A program made the position numbers and the translations under genes. This document shows, one piece after another, positions 1 through 11,759 of a DNA stretch of 64,000 nt. Location: positions 558,001 to 622,000 of the forward strand of contig CAMPEJ010000005.1 in the NCBI GenBank assembly GCA_946800325.1, read 5' to 3'. Source of the DNA: Luzula sylvatica (lineage: Eukaryota; Streptophyta; Magnoliopsida; Poales; Juncaceae). The notes beneath the pieces were generated by a model, which did not search any database, was not told the origin of the DNA, and saw nothing but the letters and a program-made list of their open reading frames with translations. Every line of letters starts with the position of its first letter. Positions within the stretch are counted from its first letter, which is position 1.

Positions 1-1859
1 GAGATCATTCGAATCGTATCTTTTACTACATAACATTTCACCAAAATTTACAAACACTAAGAAAGTTTGTTTTTCAATTCAAAACAATATGTTTATGCTT
101 TGGGGAGTTCAAATAACGTATTTTGAGATCATTTGATTCGTATCTTTTACCACATAACATTTCACCAAAATTTACAAACACTGTGAAAGTTTGATTTTCG
201 ATTAAAAACAATATGTTTATGCTTTGGGGAGTTCATATAACGTATTTTGAGATCATTTGAATCGTATCTTTTACTACATAACATTTCACCAAAATTTACA
301 AACACTAAGAAATTTTGTTTTTCGATTCAAAACAATTTGTTTATGCTTTGGGGAGTTCAAATAACGTATTTTGAGATCATTTGAATCGTATCTTTTTCCA
401 GATAACATTTCACCAAAATTTACAAACACTAAGACAGTTTGTTTTTCGATTCAAAACAATCTGTTTATGCTTTGGGGAGTTCAAATAACGTATTTTGAGA
501 TCATTTGAATCGTATCTTTTTCCAGATAAAATTTCACCAAAATTTACAACCACTAAGAATGTTTGTTTTTGGATTCAAAACAATTTGTTTATGCTTTGGG
601 GAGTTCAAATAACGTATTTTGAGATCATTTGAATCGTATCTTTTACCACATAACATTTCACCAAAATTTACAAACACTAAAAAGTTTGTTTTTCGAATCA
701 AAACAATCTGTTTATGCTTTGGGGAGTTCAAATAACGTATTTTGAGATCATTTGAATCGTATCTTTTACCACATAACATTTTACCAAATTTTACAAACAC
801 TAAGAAAGATTGTTTTTCGATTCAAAACAATCTGTTTATGCATTGGGGAGTTCAAATAACGTATTTTGAGATCATTCGAATCGTATCTTTTACTACATAA
901 CATTTCACCAAAATTTACAAACACTAAGACAGTTTGTTTTTCGATTCGAAACAATCTGTTTATGCTTTGGGGAGTTCAAATAACGTATTTTGAGATCATT
1001 TGAATCATATCTTTTTCCAGATAACATTTCACCAAAATTTACAAACACTAAGACAGTTTGTTTTTCGATTCAAAATAATGTGTTTATGCTTTGGGGAGTT
1101 CAAATAACGTATTTTGAGATCATTCGAATCGTATCTTTTACTACATAACATTTCACCAAAATTTACAAACACTAAGAAAGTTTGTTTTTCGATTCAAAAC
1201 AATCTGTTTATACTTTGGGGAGTTCAAATAACGTATTTTGAGATCATTTGATTCGTATCTTTTACCACATAACATTTCACCAAAATTTACAAACACTAAG
1301 AAAGTTTGTTTTTCGATTCAAAACAATTTGTTTATGCTTTGGGGAGTTCAAATAACGTATTTTGAGATCATTTGAATCGTATCTTTTTCCAGATAACATT
1401 TCACCAAAATTTACAAACACTCAGACAGTTTGTTTTTCGATTCAAAACAATCTGTTTATGCTTTGGGGAGTTCAAATAACGTATTTTGAGATCATTCGAA
1501 TCGTATCTTTTACCACATAACATTTCACCAAAATTTACAAACACTGTGAAAGTTTGATTTTCGATTAAAAACAATCTGTTTATGCTTTGGGGAGTTCATA
1601 AAACGTATTTTGAGATCATTTGAATCGTATCTTTTACTACATAACATTTCACCAAAATTTACAAACACTAAGAAAGTTTGTTTTTCGATTCAAAACAATT
1701 TGTTTATGCTTTGGGGAGTTCAAATAACATATTTTTAGATAATTCGAATCGTATCTTTTACCACATAACATTTCACCAAAATTTACAAACACTAAGAAAG
1801 TTTGTTTTTCGATTCAAAACAATCTGTTTATGCTTTGGGGAGTTCAAATAACGTATTTT

Positions 1860-1991
1860 GAAATCATTTGAATCGTATCTTTTACTACATAACATTTCAC
1901 CAAAATTTACAAACACTAAGAAAGTTTGTTTTTCGATTCAAAACAATCTGTTTATGCTTTGGGATCATTTGAATCATTTGAATCGTATTTT
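1860..1991 (+). repeat. A monomer (132 bp, GGG subtype)
   Basis: After GCTTTGGG the usual 14 bases GAGTTCAAATAACG are replaced by 22 bases made of ATCATTTGA twice plus ATCG, giving +8 bp. Preceded by D (1736). Unique start GAAATC in place of GAGATC. Confidence 0.92.
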
Positions 1992-2611
1992 GAGATCATT
2001 TGAATCGTATCTTTTACCACATAACATTTCACCAAAATTTACAAACACTAAGAAAGTTTGTTTTTCGATTCAAAACAATCTGTTTATGCATTGGGGAGTT
2101 CAAATAACGTATTTTGAGATCATTTGAATCGTATCTTTTACCACATAACATTTTACCAAAATTTACAAACACTAAGAAAGTTTGTTTTTCGATTCAAAAC
2201 AATTTGTTTATGCTTTGGGGAGTTCAAATAACGTATTTTGAGATCATTTGAATCGGATCTTGTACCAAATAACATTTTACCAAAATTTACAAACACTACG
2301 AAAGTTTGTTTTTCGATTCAAAACAATCTGTTTATGGTTTGGGGAGTTCAAATAACGTATTTTGAGATCATTTGATTCGTATCTTTTACCACATAACATT
2401 TCACCAAAATTTACAAACACTAAGAAAGTTTGTTTTTCGATTCAAAACAATCTGTTTATGCTTTGGGGAGTTCAAATAACGTATTTTCAGATCATTTGAA
2501 TCGTATCTGTTACCACATAACATTTTACCAAAATTTACAAACACTAAGAAAGTTTGTTTTTCGATTCAAAACAATTTGTTTATGCTTTGGGGAGTTCAAA
2601 TAACGTATTTT

Positions 2612-2735
2612 GAGATCATTTGAATCGTATCTTTTACCACATAACATTTCACCAAAATTTACAAACACTAAGAAAGTTTGTTTTTCGATTCAAAACAATC
2701 TGTTTATGCTTTGGGGAGTTCAAATAACGTATTTT
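2612..2735 (+). repeat. reference monomer of the satellite (124 bp)
   Basis: This copy carries the commonest base at nearly every variable position and is used here for numbering. Landmarks are GAGATC at 1-6, TTTGAATCG at 8-16, CCACATAACA around 26-35, ACAAAC at 50-55, GTTTGT at 65-70, CGATTCAAA at 75-83, a GGGG run at 102-105, TTCAAAT at 108-114 and AACGTA at 115-120. CpG occurs only three times, at 15-16, 75-76 and 117-118. GATC at 3-6 and TCGA at 74-77 occur once each, so the corresponding four-base cutters would give a 124-bp ladder. Common alternative states are ATTCGAATCG or TTTGATTCG at the first arm, TTTTTCCAGATAAC for TTTTACCACATAAC, CTAAGACAG or CTGTGAAAG for CTAAGAAAG, and TTCATATAACG or TTCATAAAACG before the junction. 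Confidence 0.95.
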
Positions 2736-4519
2736 GAGATCATTTGAATCGTATCTTTTACCACATAACATTTCACCAAAATTTACAAACACTAAGAAAG
2801 TTTGTTTTTCTATTCAAAACAATCTGTTTATGCTTTGGGGAGTTCAAATAACGTATTTTGAGATCATTTGAATCGTATCTTTTACCACATAACATTTCAC
2901 CAAAATTTACAAACACTAAGAAAGTTTGTTTTTCTATTCAAAACAATCTGTTTATGCTTTGGGGAGTTCAAATAACGTATTTTGAGATCATTTGAATCGT
3001 ATCTTTTACCACATAACATTTTACCAAATTTTACAAACACTAAGAAAGTTTGTTTTTCGATTCAAAACAATCTGTTTATGCTTTGGGGAGTTCAAATAAC
3101 GTATTTTGAGATCATTCGAATCGTATCTTTTACTACATAACATTTCACCAAAATTTACAAACACTAAGACAGTTTGTTTTTCGATTCGAAACAATCTGTT
3201 TATGCTTTGGGGAGTTCAAATAACGTATTTTGAGATCATTTGAATCGTATCTTTTTCCAGATAACATTTCACCAAAATTTACAAACACTAAGACAGTTTG
3301 TTTTTCGATTCAAAACAATCTGTTTATGCTTTGGGGAGTTCAAATAACGTATTTTGAGATCATTCGAATCGTATCTTTTACTACATAACATTTCACCAAA
3401 ATTTACAAACACTAAGAAAGTTTGTTTTTCGATTCAAAACAATCTGTTTATGCTTTTGGGAGTTCAAATAACGTATTTTGAGATCATTTGATTCGTATCT
3501 TTTACCACATAACATTTCACCAAAATTTACAAACACTGTGAAAGTTTGATTTTCGATTAAAAACAATATGTTTATGCTTTGGGGAGTTCATATAACGTAT
3601 TTTGAGATCATTTGAATCGTATCTTTTACTACATAACATTTCACCAAAATTTACAAACACTAAGAAAGTTTGTTTTTCGATTCAAAACAATTTGTTTATG
3701 CTTTGGGGAGTTCAAATAACGTATTTTGAGATCATTTGAATCGTATCTTTTTCCAGATAACATTTCACCAAAATTTACAAACACTAAGACAGTTTGTTTT
3801 TCGATTCAAAACAATCTGTTTATGCTTTGGGGAGTTCAAATAACGTATTTTGAGATCATTCGAATCGTATCTTTTACCACATAACATTTCACCAAAATTT
3901 ACAAACACTGTGAAAGTTTGATTTTCTATTCAAAACAATCTGTTTATGCTTTGGGGAGTTCAAATAACGTATTTTGAGATCATTTGAATCGTATCTTTTA
4001 CCACATAACATTTCACCAAAATTTACAAACACTAAGAAAGTTTGTTTTTCGATTCAAAACAATTTGTTTATGCTTTGGGGAGTTCAAATAACGTATTTTG
4101 GGATCATTTGAATCGTATCTTTTTCCAGATAACATTTCACCAAAATTTACAAACACTAAGACAGTTTGTTTTTCGATTCAAAACAATCTGTTTATGCTTT
4201 GGGGAGTTCAAATAACGTATTTTGAGATCATTCGAATCGTATCTTTTACTACATAACATTTCACCAAAATTTACAAACACTAAGAAAGTTTGTTTTTCGA
4301 TTCAAAACAATCTGTTTATGCTTTTGGGAGTTCAAATAACGTATTTTGAGATCATTTGATTCGTATCTTTTACCACATAACATTTCACCAAAATTTACAA
4401 ACACTGTGAAAGTTTGATTTTCTATTCAAAACAATCTGTTTATGCTTTGGGGAGTTCAAATAACGTATTTTGAGATCATTTGAATCGTATCTTTTACCAC
4501 ATAACATTTCACCAAAATT

Positions 4520-7170
4520 TACAAACACTAAGAAAGTTTGTTTTTCGATTCAAAACAATTTGTTTATGCTTTGGGGAGTTCAAATAACGTATTTTGAGAT
4601 CATTTGAATCGTATCTTTTTCCAGATAACATTTCACCAAAATTTACAAACACTAAGACAGTTTGTTTTTCGATTCAAAACAATCTGTTTATGCTTTGGGG
4701 AGTTCAAATAACGTATTTTGAGATCATTCGAATCGTATCTTTTACCACATAACATTTCACCAAAATTTACAAACACTGTGAAAGTTTGATTTTCTATTCA
4801 AAACAATCTGTTTATGCTTTGGGGAGTTCAAATAACGTATTTTGAGATCATTTGAATCGTATCTTTTACCACATAACATTTCACCAAAATTTACAAACAC
4901 TAAGAAAGTTTGTTTTTCGATTCAAAACAATTTGTTTATGCTTTGGGGAGTTCAAATAACGTATTTTGGGATCATTTGAATCGTATCTTTTTCCAGATAA
5001 CATTTCACCAAAATTTACAAACACTAAGACAGTTTGTTTTTCGATTCAAAACAATCTGTTTATGCTTTGGGGAGTTCAAATAACGTATTTTGAGATCATT
5101 CGAATCGTATCTTTTACTACATAACATTTCACCAAAATTTACAAACACTAAGAAAGTTTATTTTTCAATTCAAAACAATCTGTTTATGCTTTGGGGAGTT
5201 CAAATAACGTATTTTGAGATCATTTGATTCGTATCTTTTACCACATAACATTTCACCAAAATTTACAAACACTGTGAAAGTTTGATTTTCGATTAAAAAC
5301 AATATGTTTATGCTTTGGGGAGTTCATATAACGTATTTTGAGATCATTTGAATCGTATCTTTTACTACATAACATTTCACCAAAATTTACAAACACTAAG
5401 AAAGTTTGTTTTTCGATTCAAAACAATTTGTTTATGCTTTGGGGAGTTCAAATAACGTATTTTGAGATCAGTTGAATCGTATCTTTTTCCAGATAACATT
5501 TCACCAAATTTTACAAACACTAAGAATGTTTGTTTTTCGATTCAAAACAATTTGTTTATGCTTTGGGGAGTTCAAATAACGTATTTTGAGATCATTTGAA
5601 TCGTATCTTTTACCACATAACATTTCACCAAAATTTACAAACACTAAGAAAGTTTGTTTTTCGATTCAAAACAATCTGTTTATGCTTTGGGGAGTTCAAA
5701 TAACGTATTTTGAGATCATTTGAATCGTATCTTTTACCACATAACATTTTACCAAATTTTACAAACACTAAGAAAGTTTGTTTTTCGATTCAAAACAATC
5801 TGTTTATGCTTTGGGGAGTTCAAATAACGTATTTTGAGATCATTCGAATCGTATCTTTTACTACATAACATTTCACCAAAATTTACAAACACTAAGACAG
5901 TTTGTTTTTCGATTCGAAACAATCTGTTTATGCTTTGGGGAGTTCAAATAACGTATTTTGAGATCATTTGAATCGTATCTTTTTCCAGATAACATTTCAC
6001 CAAAATTTACAAACACTAAGACAGTTTGTTTTTCGATTCAAAACAATCTGTTTATGCTTTGGGGAGTTCAAATAACGTATTTTGAGATTATTCGAATCGT
6101 ATCTTTTACTACATAACATTTCACCAAAATTTACAAACACTAAGAAAGTTTGTTTTTCGATTTAAAACAATCTGTTTATGCTTTGGGGAGTTCAAATAAC
6201 GTATTTTGAGATCATTTGATTCGTATCTTTTACCACATAACATTTCACCAAAATTTACAAACACTGTGAAAGTTTGATTTTCGATTAAAAACAATCTGTT
6301 TATGCTTTGGGGAGTTCATATAACGTATTTTGAGATCATTTGAATCGTATCTTTTTCCAGATAACATTTCACCAAAATTTACAAACACTAAGACAGTTTG
6401 TTTTTCGATTCAAAACAATCTGTTTATGCTTTGGGGAGTTCAAATAACGTATTTTGAGATCATTTGAATCGTATATTTTTCCAGATAAAATTTCACCAAA
6501 ATTTACAAACACTAAGAATGTTTGTTTTTCGATTCAAAACAATTTGTTTATGCTTTGGGGAGTTCAAATAACGTATTTTGAGATCATTTGAATCGTATCT
6601 TTTACCACACAACATTTCACCAAAATTTACAAACACGAAGAAAGTTTGTTTTTCGATTCAAAACAATCTGTTTATGCTTTGGGGAGTTCAAATAACGTAT
6701 TTTGAGATCATTTGAATCGTATCTTTTACCACATAACATTTCACCAAAATTTACAAACACTAAGAAAGTTTGTTTTTCTATTCAAAACAATCTGTTTATG
6801 CTTTGGGGAGTTCAAATAACGTATTTTGAGATCATTTGAATCGTATCTTTTACCACATAACATTTTACCAAATTTTACAAACACTAAGAAAGTTTGTTTT
6901 TCGATTCAAAACAATCTGTTTTTGCTTTGGGGAGTTCAAATAACGTATTTTGAGATCATTCGAATCGTATCTTTTACTACATAACATTTCACCAAAATTT
7001 ACAAACACTAAGACAGTTTGTTTTTCGATTCGAAACAATCTGTTTATGCTTTGGGGAGTTCAAATAACGTATTTTGAGATCATTTGAATCGTATCTTTTT
7101 CCAGATAACATTTCACCAAAATTTACAAACACTAAGACAGTTTGTTTTTCGATTCAAAACAATCTGTTTA
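4520..7170. repeat. 24-mer-offset duplicated segment, first copy
   Basis: Matches about 7.5-10.15 kb with the order of variant monomers preserved at a constant 2976 bp. Shared rare markers are GGGATC (4968), GTTTATTTTTCAATTC (5155), GATCAGTTG (5471), GAGATTATT (6087) and CCACACAACA (6605). Edges are judged by where monomer type stops matching: the 4.48-kb monomer has CCAC where its partner has CTAC, and the 7.2-kb monomer has an ATTCG head where its partner has TTTG. Confidence 0.82.
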
Positions 7171-7495
7171 TGCTTTGGGGAGTTCAAATAACGTATTTTG
7201 AGATCATTCGAATCGTATCTTTTACTACATAACATTTCACCAAAATTTACAAACACTAAGAAAGTTTGTTTTTCGATTCAAAACAATCTGTTTATGCTTT
7301 TGGGAGTTCAAATAACGTATTTTGAGATCATTTGATTCGTATCTTTTACCACATAACATTTCACCAAAATTTACAAACACTGTGAAAGTTTGATTTTCGA
7401 TTAAAAACAATCTGTTTATGCTTTGGGGAGTTCATATAACGTATTTTGAGATCATTTGAATCGTATCTTTTACTACATAACATTTCACCAAAATT

Positions 7496-10150
7496 TACAA
7501 ACACTAAGAAAGTTTGTTTTTCGATTCAAAACAATTTGTTTATGCTTTGGGGAGTTCAAATAACGTATTTTGAGATCATTTGAATCGTATCTTTTTCCAG
7601 ATAACATTTCACCAAAATTTACAAACACTAAGACAGTTTGTTTTTCGATTCAAAACAATCTGTTTATGCTTTGGGGAGTTCAAATAACGTATTTTGAGAT
7701 CATTCGAATCGTATCTTTTACCACATAACATTTCACCAAAATTTACAAACACTGTGAAAGTTTGATTTTCTATTCAAAACAATCTGTTTATGCTTTGGGG
7801 AGTTCAAATAACGTATTTTGAGATCATTTGAATCGTATCTTTTACCACATAACATTTCACCAAAATTTACAAACACTAAGAAAGTTTGTTTTTCGATTCA
7901 AAACAATTTGTTTATGCTTTGGGGAGTTCAAATAACGTATTTTGGGATCATTTGAATCGTATCTTTTTCCAGATAACATTTCACCAAAATTTACAAACAC
8001 TAAGACAGTTTGTTTTTCGATTCAAAACAATCTGTTTATGCTTTGGGGAGTTCAAATAACGTATTTTGAGATCATTCGAATCGTATCTTTTACTACATAA
8101 CATTTCACCAAAATTTACAAACACTAAGAAAGTTTATTTTTCAATTCAAAACAATCTGTTTATGCTTTGGGGAGTTCAAATAACGTATTTTGAGATCATT
8201 TGATTCGTATCTTTTACCACATAACATTTCACCAAAATTTACAAACACTGTGAAAGTTTGATTTTCGATTAAAAACAATATGTTTATGCTTTGGGGAGTT
8301 CATATAACGTATTTTGAGATCATTTGAATCGTATCTTTTACTACATAACATTTCACCAAAATTTACAAACACTAAGAAAGTTTGTTTTTCGATTCAAAAC
8401 AATTTGTTTATGCTTTGGGGAGTTCAAATAACGTATTTTGAGATCAGTTGAATCGTATCTTTTTCCAGATAACATTTCACCAAATTTTACAAACACTAAG
8501 AATGTTTGTTTTTCGATTCAAAACAATTTGTTTATGCTTTGGGGAGTTCAAATAACGTATTTTGAGATCATTTGAATCGTATCTTTTACCACATAACATT
8601 TCACCAAAATTTACAAACACTAAGAAAGTTTGTTTTTCGATTCAAAACAATCTGTTTATGCTTTGGGGAGTTCAAATAACGTATTTTGAGATCATTTGAA
8701 TCGTATCTTTTACCACATAACATTTTACCAAATTTTACAAACACTAAGAAAGTTTGTTTTTCGATTCAAAACAATCTGTTTATGCTTTGGGGAGTTCAAA
8801 TAACGTATTTTGAGATCATTCGAATCGTATCTTTTACTACATAACATTTCACCAAAATTTACAAACACTAAGACAGTTTGTTTTTCGATTCGAAACATTC
8901 TGTTTATGCTTTGGGGAGTTCAAATAACGTATTTTGAGATCATTTGAATCGTATCTTTTTCCAGATAACATTTCACCAAAATTTACAAACACTAAGACAG
9001 TTTGTTTTTCGATTCAAAACAATCTGTTTATGCTTTGGGGAGTTCAAATAACGTATTTTGAGATTATTCGAATCGTATCTTTTACTACATAACATTTCAC
9101 CAAAATTTACAAACACTAAGAAAGTTTGTTTTTCGATTTAAAACAATCTGTTTATGCTTTGGGGAGTTCAAATAACGTATTTTGAGATCATTTGATTCGT
9201 ATCTTTTACCACAGAACATTTCACCAAAATTTACAAACACTGTGAAAGTTTGATTTTCGATTAAAAACAATCTGTTTATGCTTTGGGGAGTTCATATAAC
9301 GTATTTTGAGATCATTTGAATCGTATCTTTTTCCAGATAACATTTCACCAAAATTTACAAACACTAAGACAGTTTGTTTTTCGATTCAAAACAATCTGTT
9401 TATGCTTTGGGGAGTTCAAATAACGTATTTTGAGATCATTTGAATCGTATCTTTTTCCAGATAAAATTTCACCAAAATTTACAAACACTAAGAATGTTTG
9501 TTTTTCGATTCAAAACAATTTGTTTATGCTTTGGGGAGTTCAAATAACGTATTTTGAGATCATTTGAATCGTATCTTTTACCACACAACATTTCACCAAA
9601 ATTTACAAACACGAAGAAAGTTTGTTTTTCGATTCAAAACAATCTGTTTATGCTTTGGGGAGTTCAAATAACGTATTTTGAGATCATTTGAATCGTATCT
9701 TTTACCACATAACATTTCACCAAAATTTACAAACACTAAGAAAGTTTGTTTTTCTATTCAAAACAATCTGTTTATGCTTTGGGGAGTTCAAATAACGTAT
9801 TTTGAGATCATTTGAATCGTATCTTTTACCACATAACATTTTACCAAATTTTACAAACACTAAGAAAGTTTGTTTTTCGATTCAAAACAATCTGTTTATG
9901 CTTTGGGGAGTTCAAATAACGTATTTTGAGATCATTCGAATCGTATCTTTTACTACATAACATTTCACCAAAATTTACAAACACTAAGACAGTTTGTTTT
10001 TCGATTCGAAACAATCTGTTTATGCTTTGGGGAGTTCAAATAACGTATTTTGAGATCATTTGAATCGTATCTTTTTCCAGATAACATTTCACCAAAATTT
10101 ACAAACACTAAGACAGTTTGTTTTTCGATTCAAAACAATCTGTTTATGCT
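7496..10150. repeat. 24-mer-offset duplicated segment, second copy
   Basis: Second copy of the segment at about 4.5-7.2 kb. Differences are single bases, for example GAAACATTC at 8893 and ACAGAACATT near 9210. After about 10.15 kb the array switches to matching 2.1 kb instead, with a private ATACCG at 10166 close to the switch. Confidence 0.82.
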
Positions 10151-11759
10151 TTGGGGAGTTCAAATACCGTATTTTGAGATCATTTGAATCGTATCTTTTA
10201 CCACATAACATTTTACCAAAATTTACAAACACTAAGAAAGTTTGTTTTTCGATTCAAAACAATTTGTTTATGCTTTGGGGAGTTCAAATAACGTATTTTG
10301 AGATCATTTGAATCGGATCTTGTACCACATAACATTTCACCAAAATTTACAAACACTACGAAAGTTTGTTTTTCGATTCAAAACAATCTGTTTATGGTTT
10401 GGGGAGTTCAAATAACGTATTTTGAGATCATTTGATTCGTATCTTTTACCACATAACATTTCACCAAAATTTACAAACACTAAGAAAGTTTGTTTTTCGA
10501 TTCAAAACAATCTGTTTATGCTTTGGGGAGTTCAAATAACGTATTTTGAGATCATTTGAATCGTATCTGTTACCACATAACATTTTACCAAAATTTACAA
10601 ACACTAAGAAAGTTTGTTTTTCGATTCAAAACAATTTGTTTTTGCTTTGGGGAGTTCAAATAACGTATTTTGAGATCATTTGAATCGTATCTTTTACCAC
10701 ATAACATTTCACCAAAATTTACAAACACTAAGAAAGTTTGTTTTTCGATTCAAAACAATCTGTTTATGCTTTGGGGAGTTCAAATAACGTATGTTGAGAT
10801 CATTTGAATCGTATCTTTTACCACATAACATTTCACCAAAATTTACAAACACTAAGAAAGTTTGTTTTTCTATTCAAAACAATCTGTTTATGCTTTGGGG
10901 AGTTCAAATAACGTATTTTGAGATCATTTGAATCGTATCTTTTACCACATAACATTTCACCAAAATTTACAAACACTAAGAAAGTTTGTTTTTCGATTCA
11001 AAACAATTTGTTTATGCTTTGGGGAGTTCAAATAACGTATTTTGAGATCATTTGAATCGTATCTTTTTCCAGATAACATTTCACCAAAATTTACAAACAC
11101 TAAGACAGTTTGTTTTTCGATTCAAAACAATCTGTTTATGCTTTGGGGAGTTCAAATAACGTATTTTGAGATCATTCGAATCGTATCTTTTACTACATAA
11201 CATTTCACCAAAATTTACAAACACTAAGAAAGTTTGTTTTTCAATTCAAAACAATCTGTTTATGCTTTGGGGAGTTCAAATAACGTATTTTGAGATCATT
11301 TGAATCGTATCTTTTACCACATAACATTTTACCAAAATTTAAAAAACACTAAGAATGTTTGTTTTTTGATTCAAAACAATCTGTTTATGCTTTGGGGAGT
11401 TCAAATAACGTATTTTTAGATCATTGGAATCGTATCTTTTTCCAGATAACATTTCACCAAAATTTACAAACACTAAGACAGTTTGTTTTTCGATTCAAAA
11501 CAATCTGTTTATGCTTTGGGGAGTTCAAATAACGTATTTTGAGATCATTTGAATCGTATCTTTTTCCAGATAAAATTTCACCAAAATTTACAAACACTAA
11601 GAATGTTTGTTTTTCGATTCAAAACAATTTGTTTATGCTTTGGGGAGTTCAAATAACGTATTTTGAGATCATTTGAATCGTATCTTTTACCACACAACAT
11701 TTCACCAAAATTTACAAACACTAGGAATGTTTGTTTTTCGATTCAAAACAATCTGTTTA

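Noticed and set aside
125..248. Possible CENP-B box at the TTCGAATCG region
   Set aside because: The mammalian CENP-B box needs TTCG, then A at a fixed distance, then CGGG. The monomer has TTCG in some copies but no CGGG, and the only G-run lies about 90 bases away.
2712..2717. G-quadruplex from the GGGG run
   Set aside because: There is only one G-run per monomer, spaced 124 bp apart, so four runs cannot come together within normal quadruplex loop lengths.
2702..2720. Yeast-type replication origin match at GTTTATGCTTTG
   Set aside because: It departs from the ARS consensus at essential positions, and in AT-rich DNA such near matches are expected by chance.
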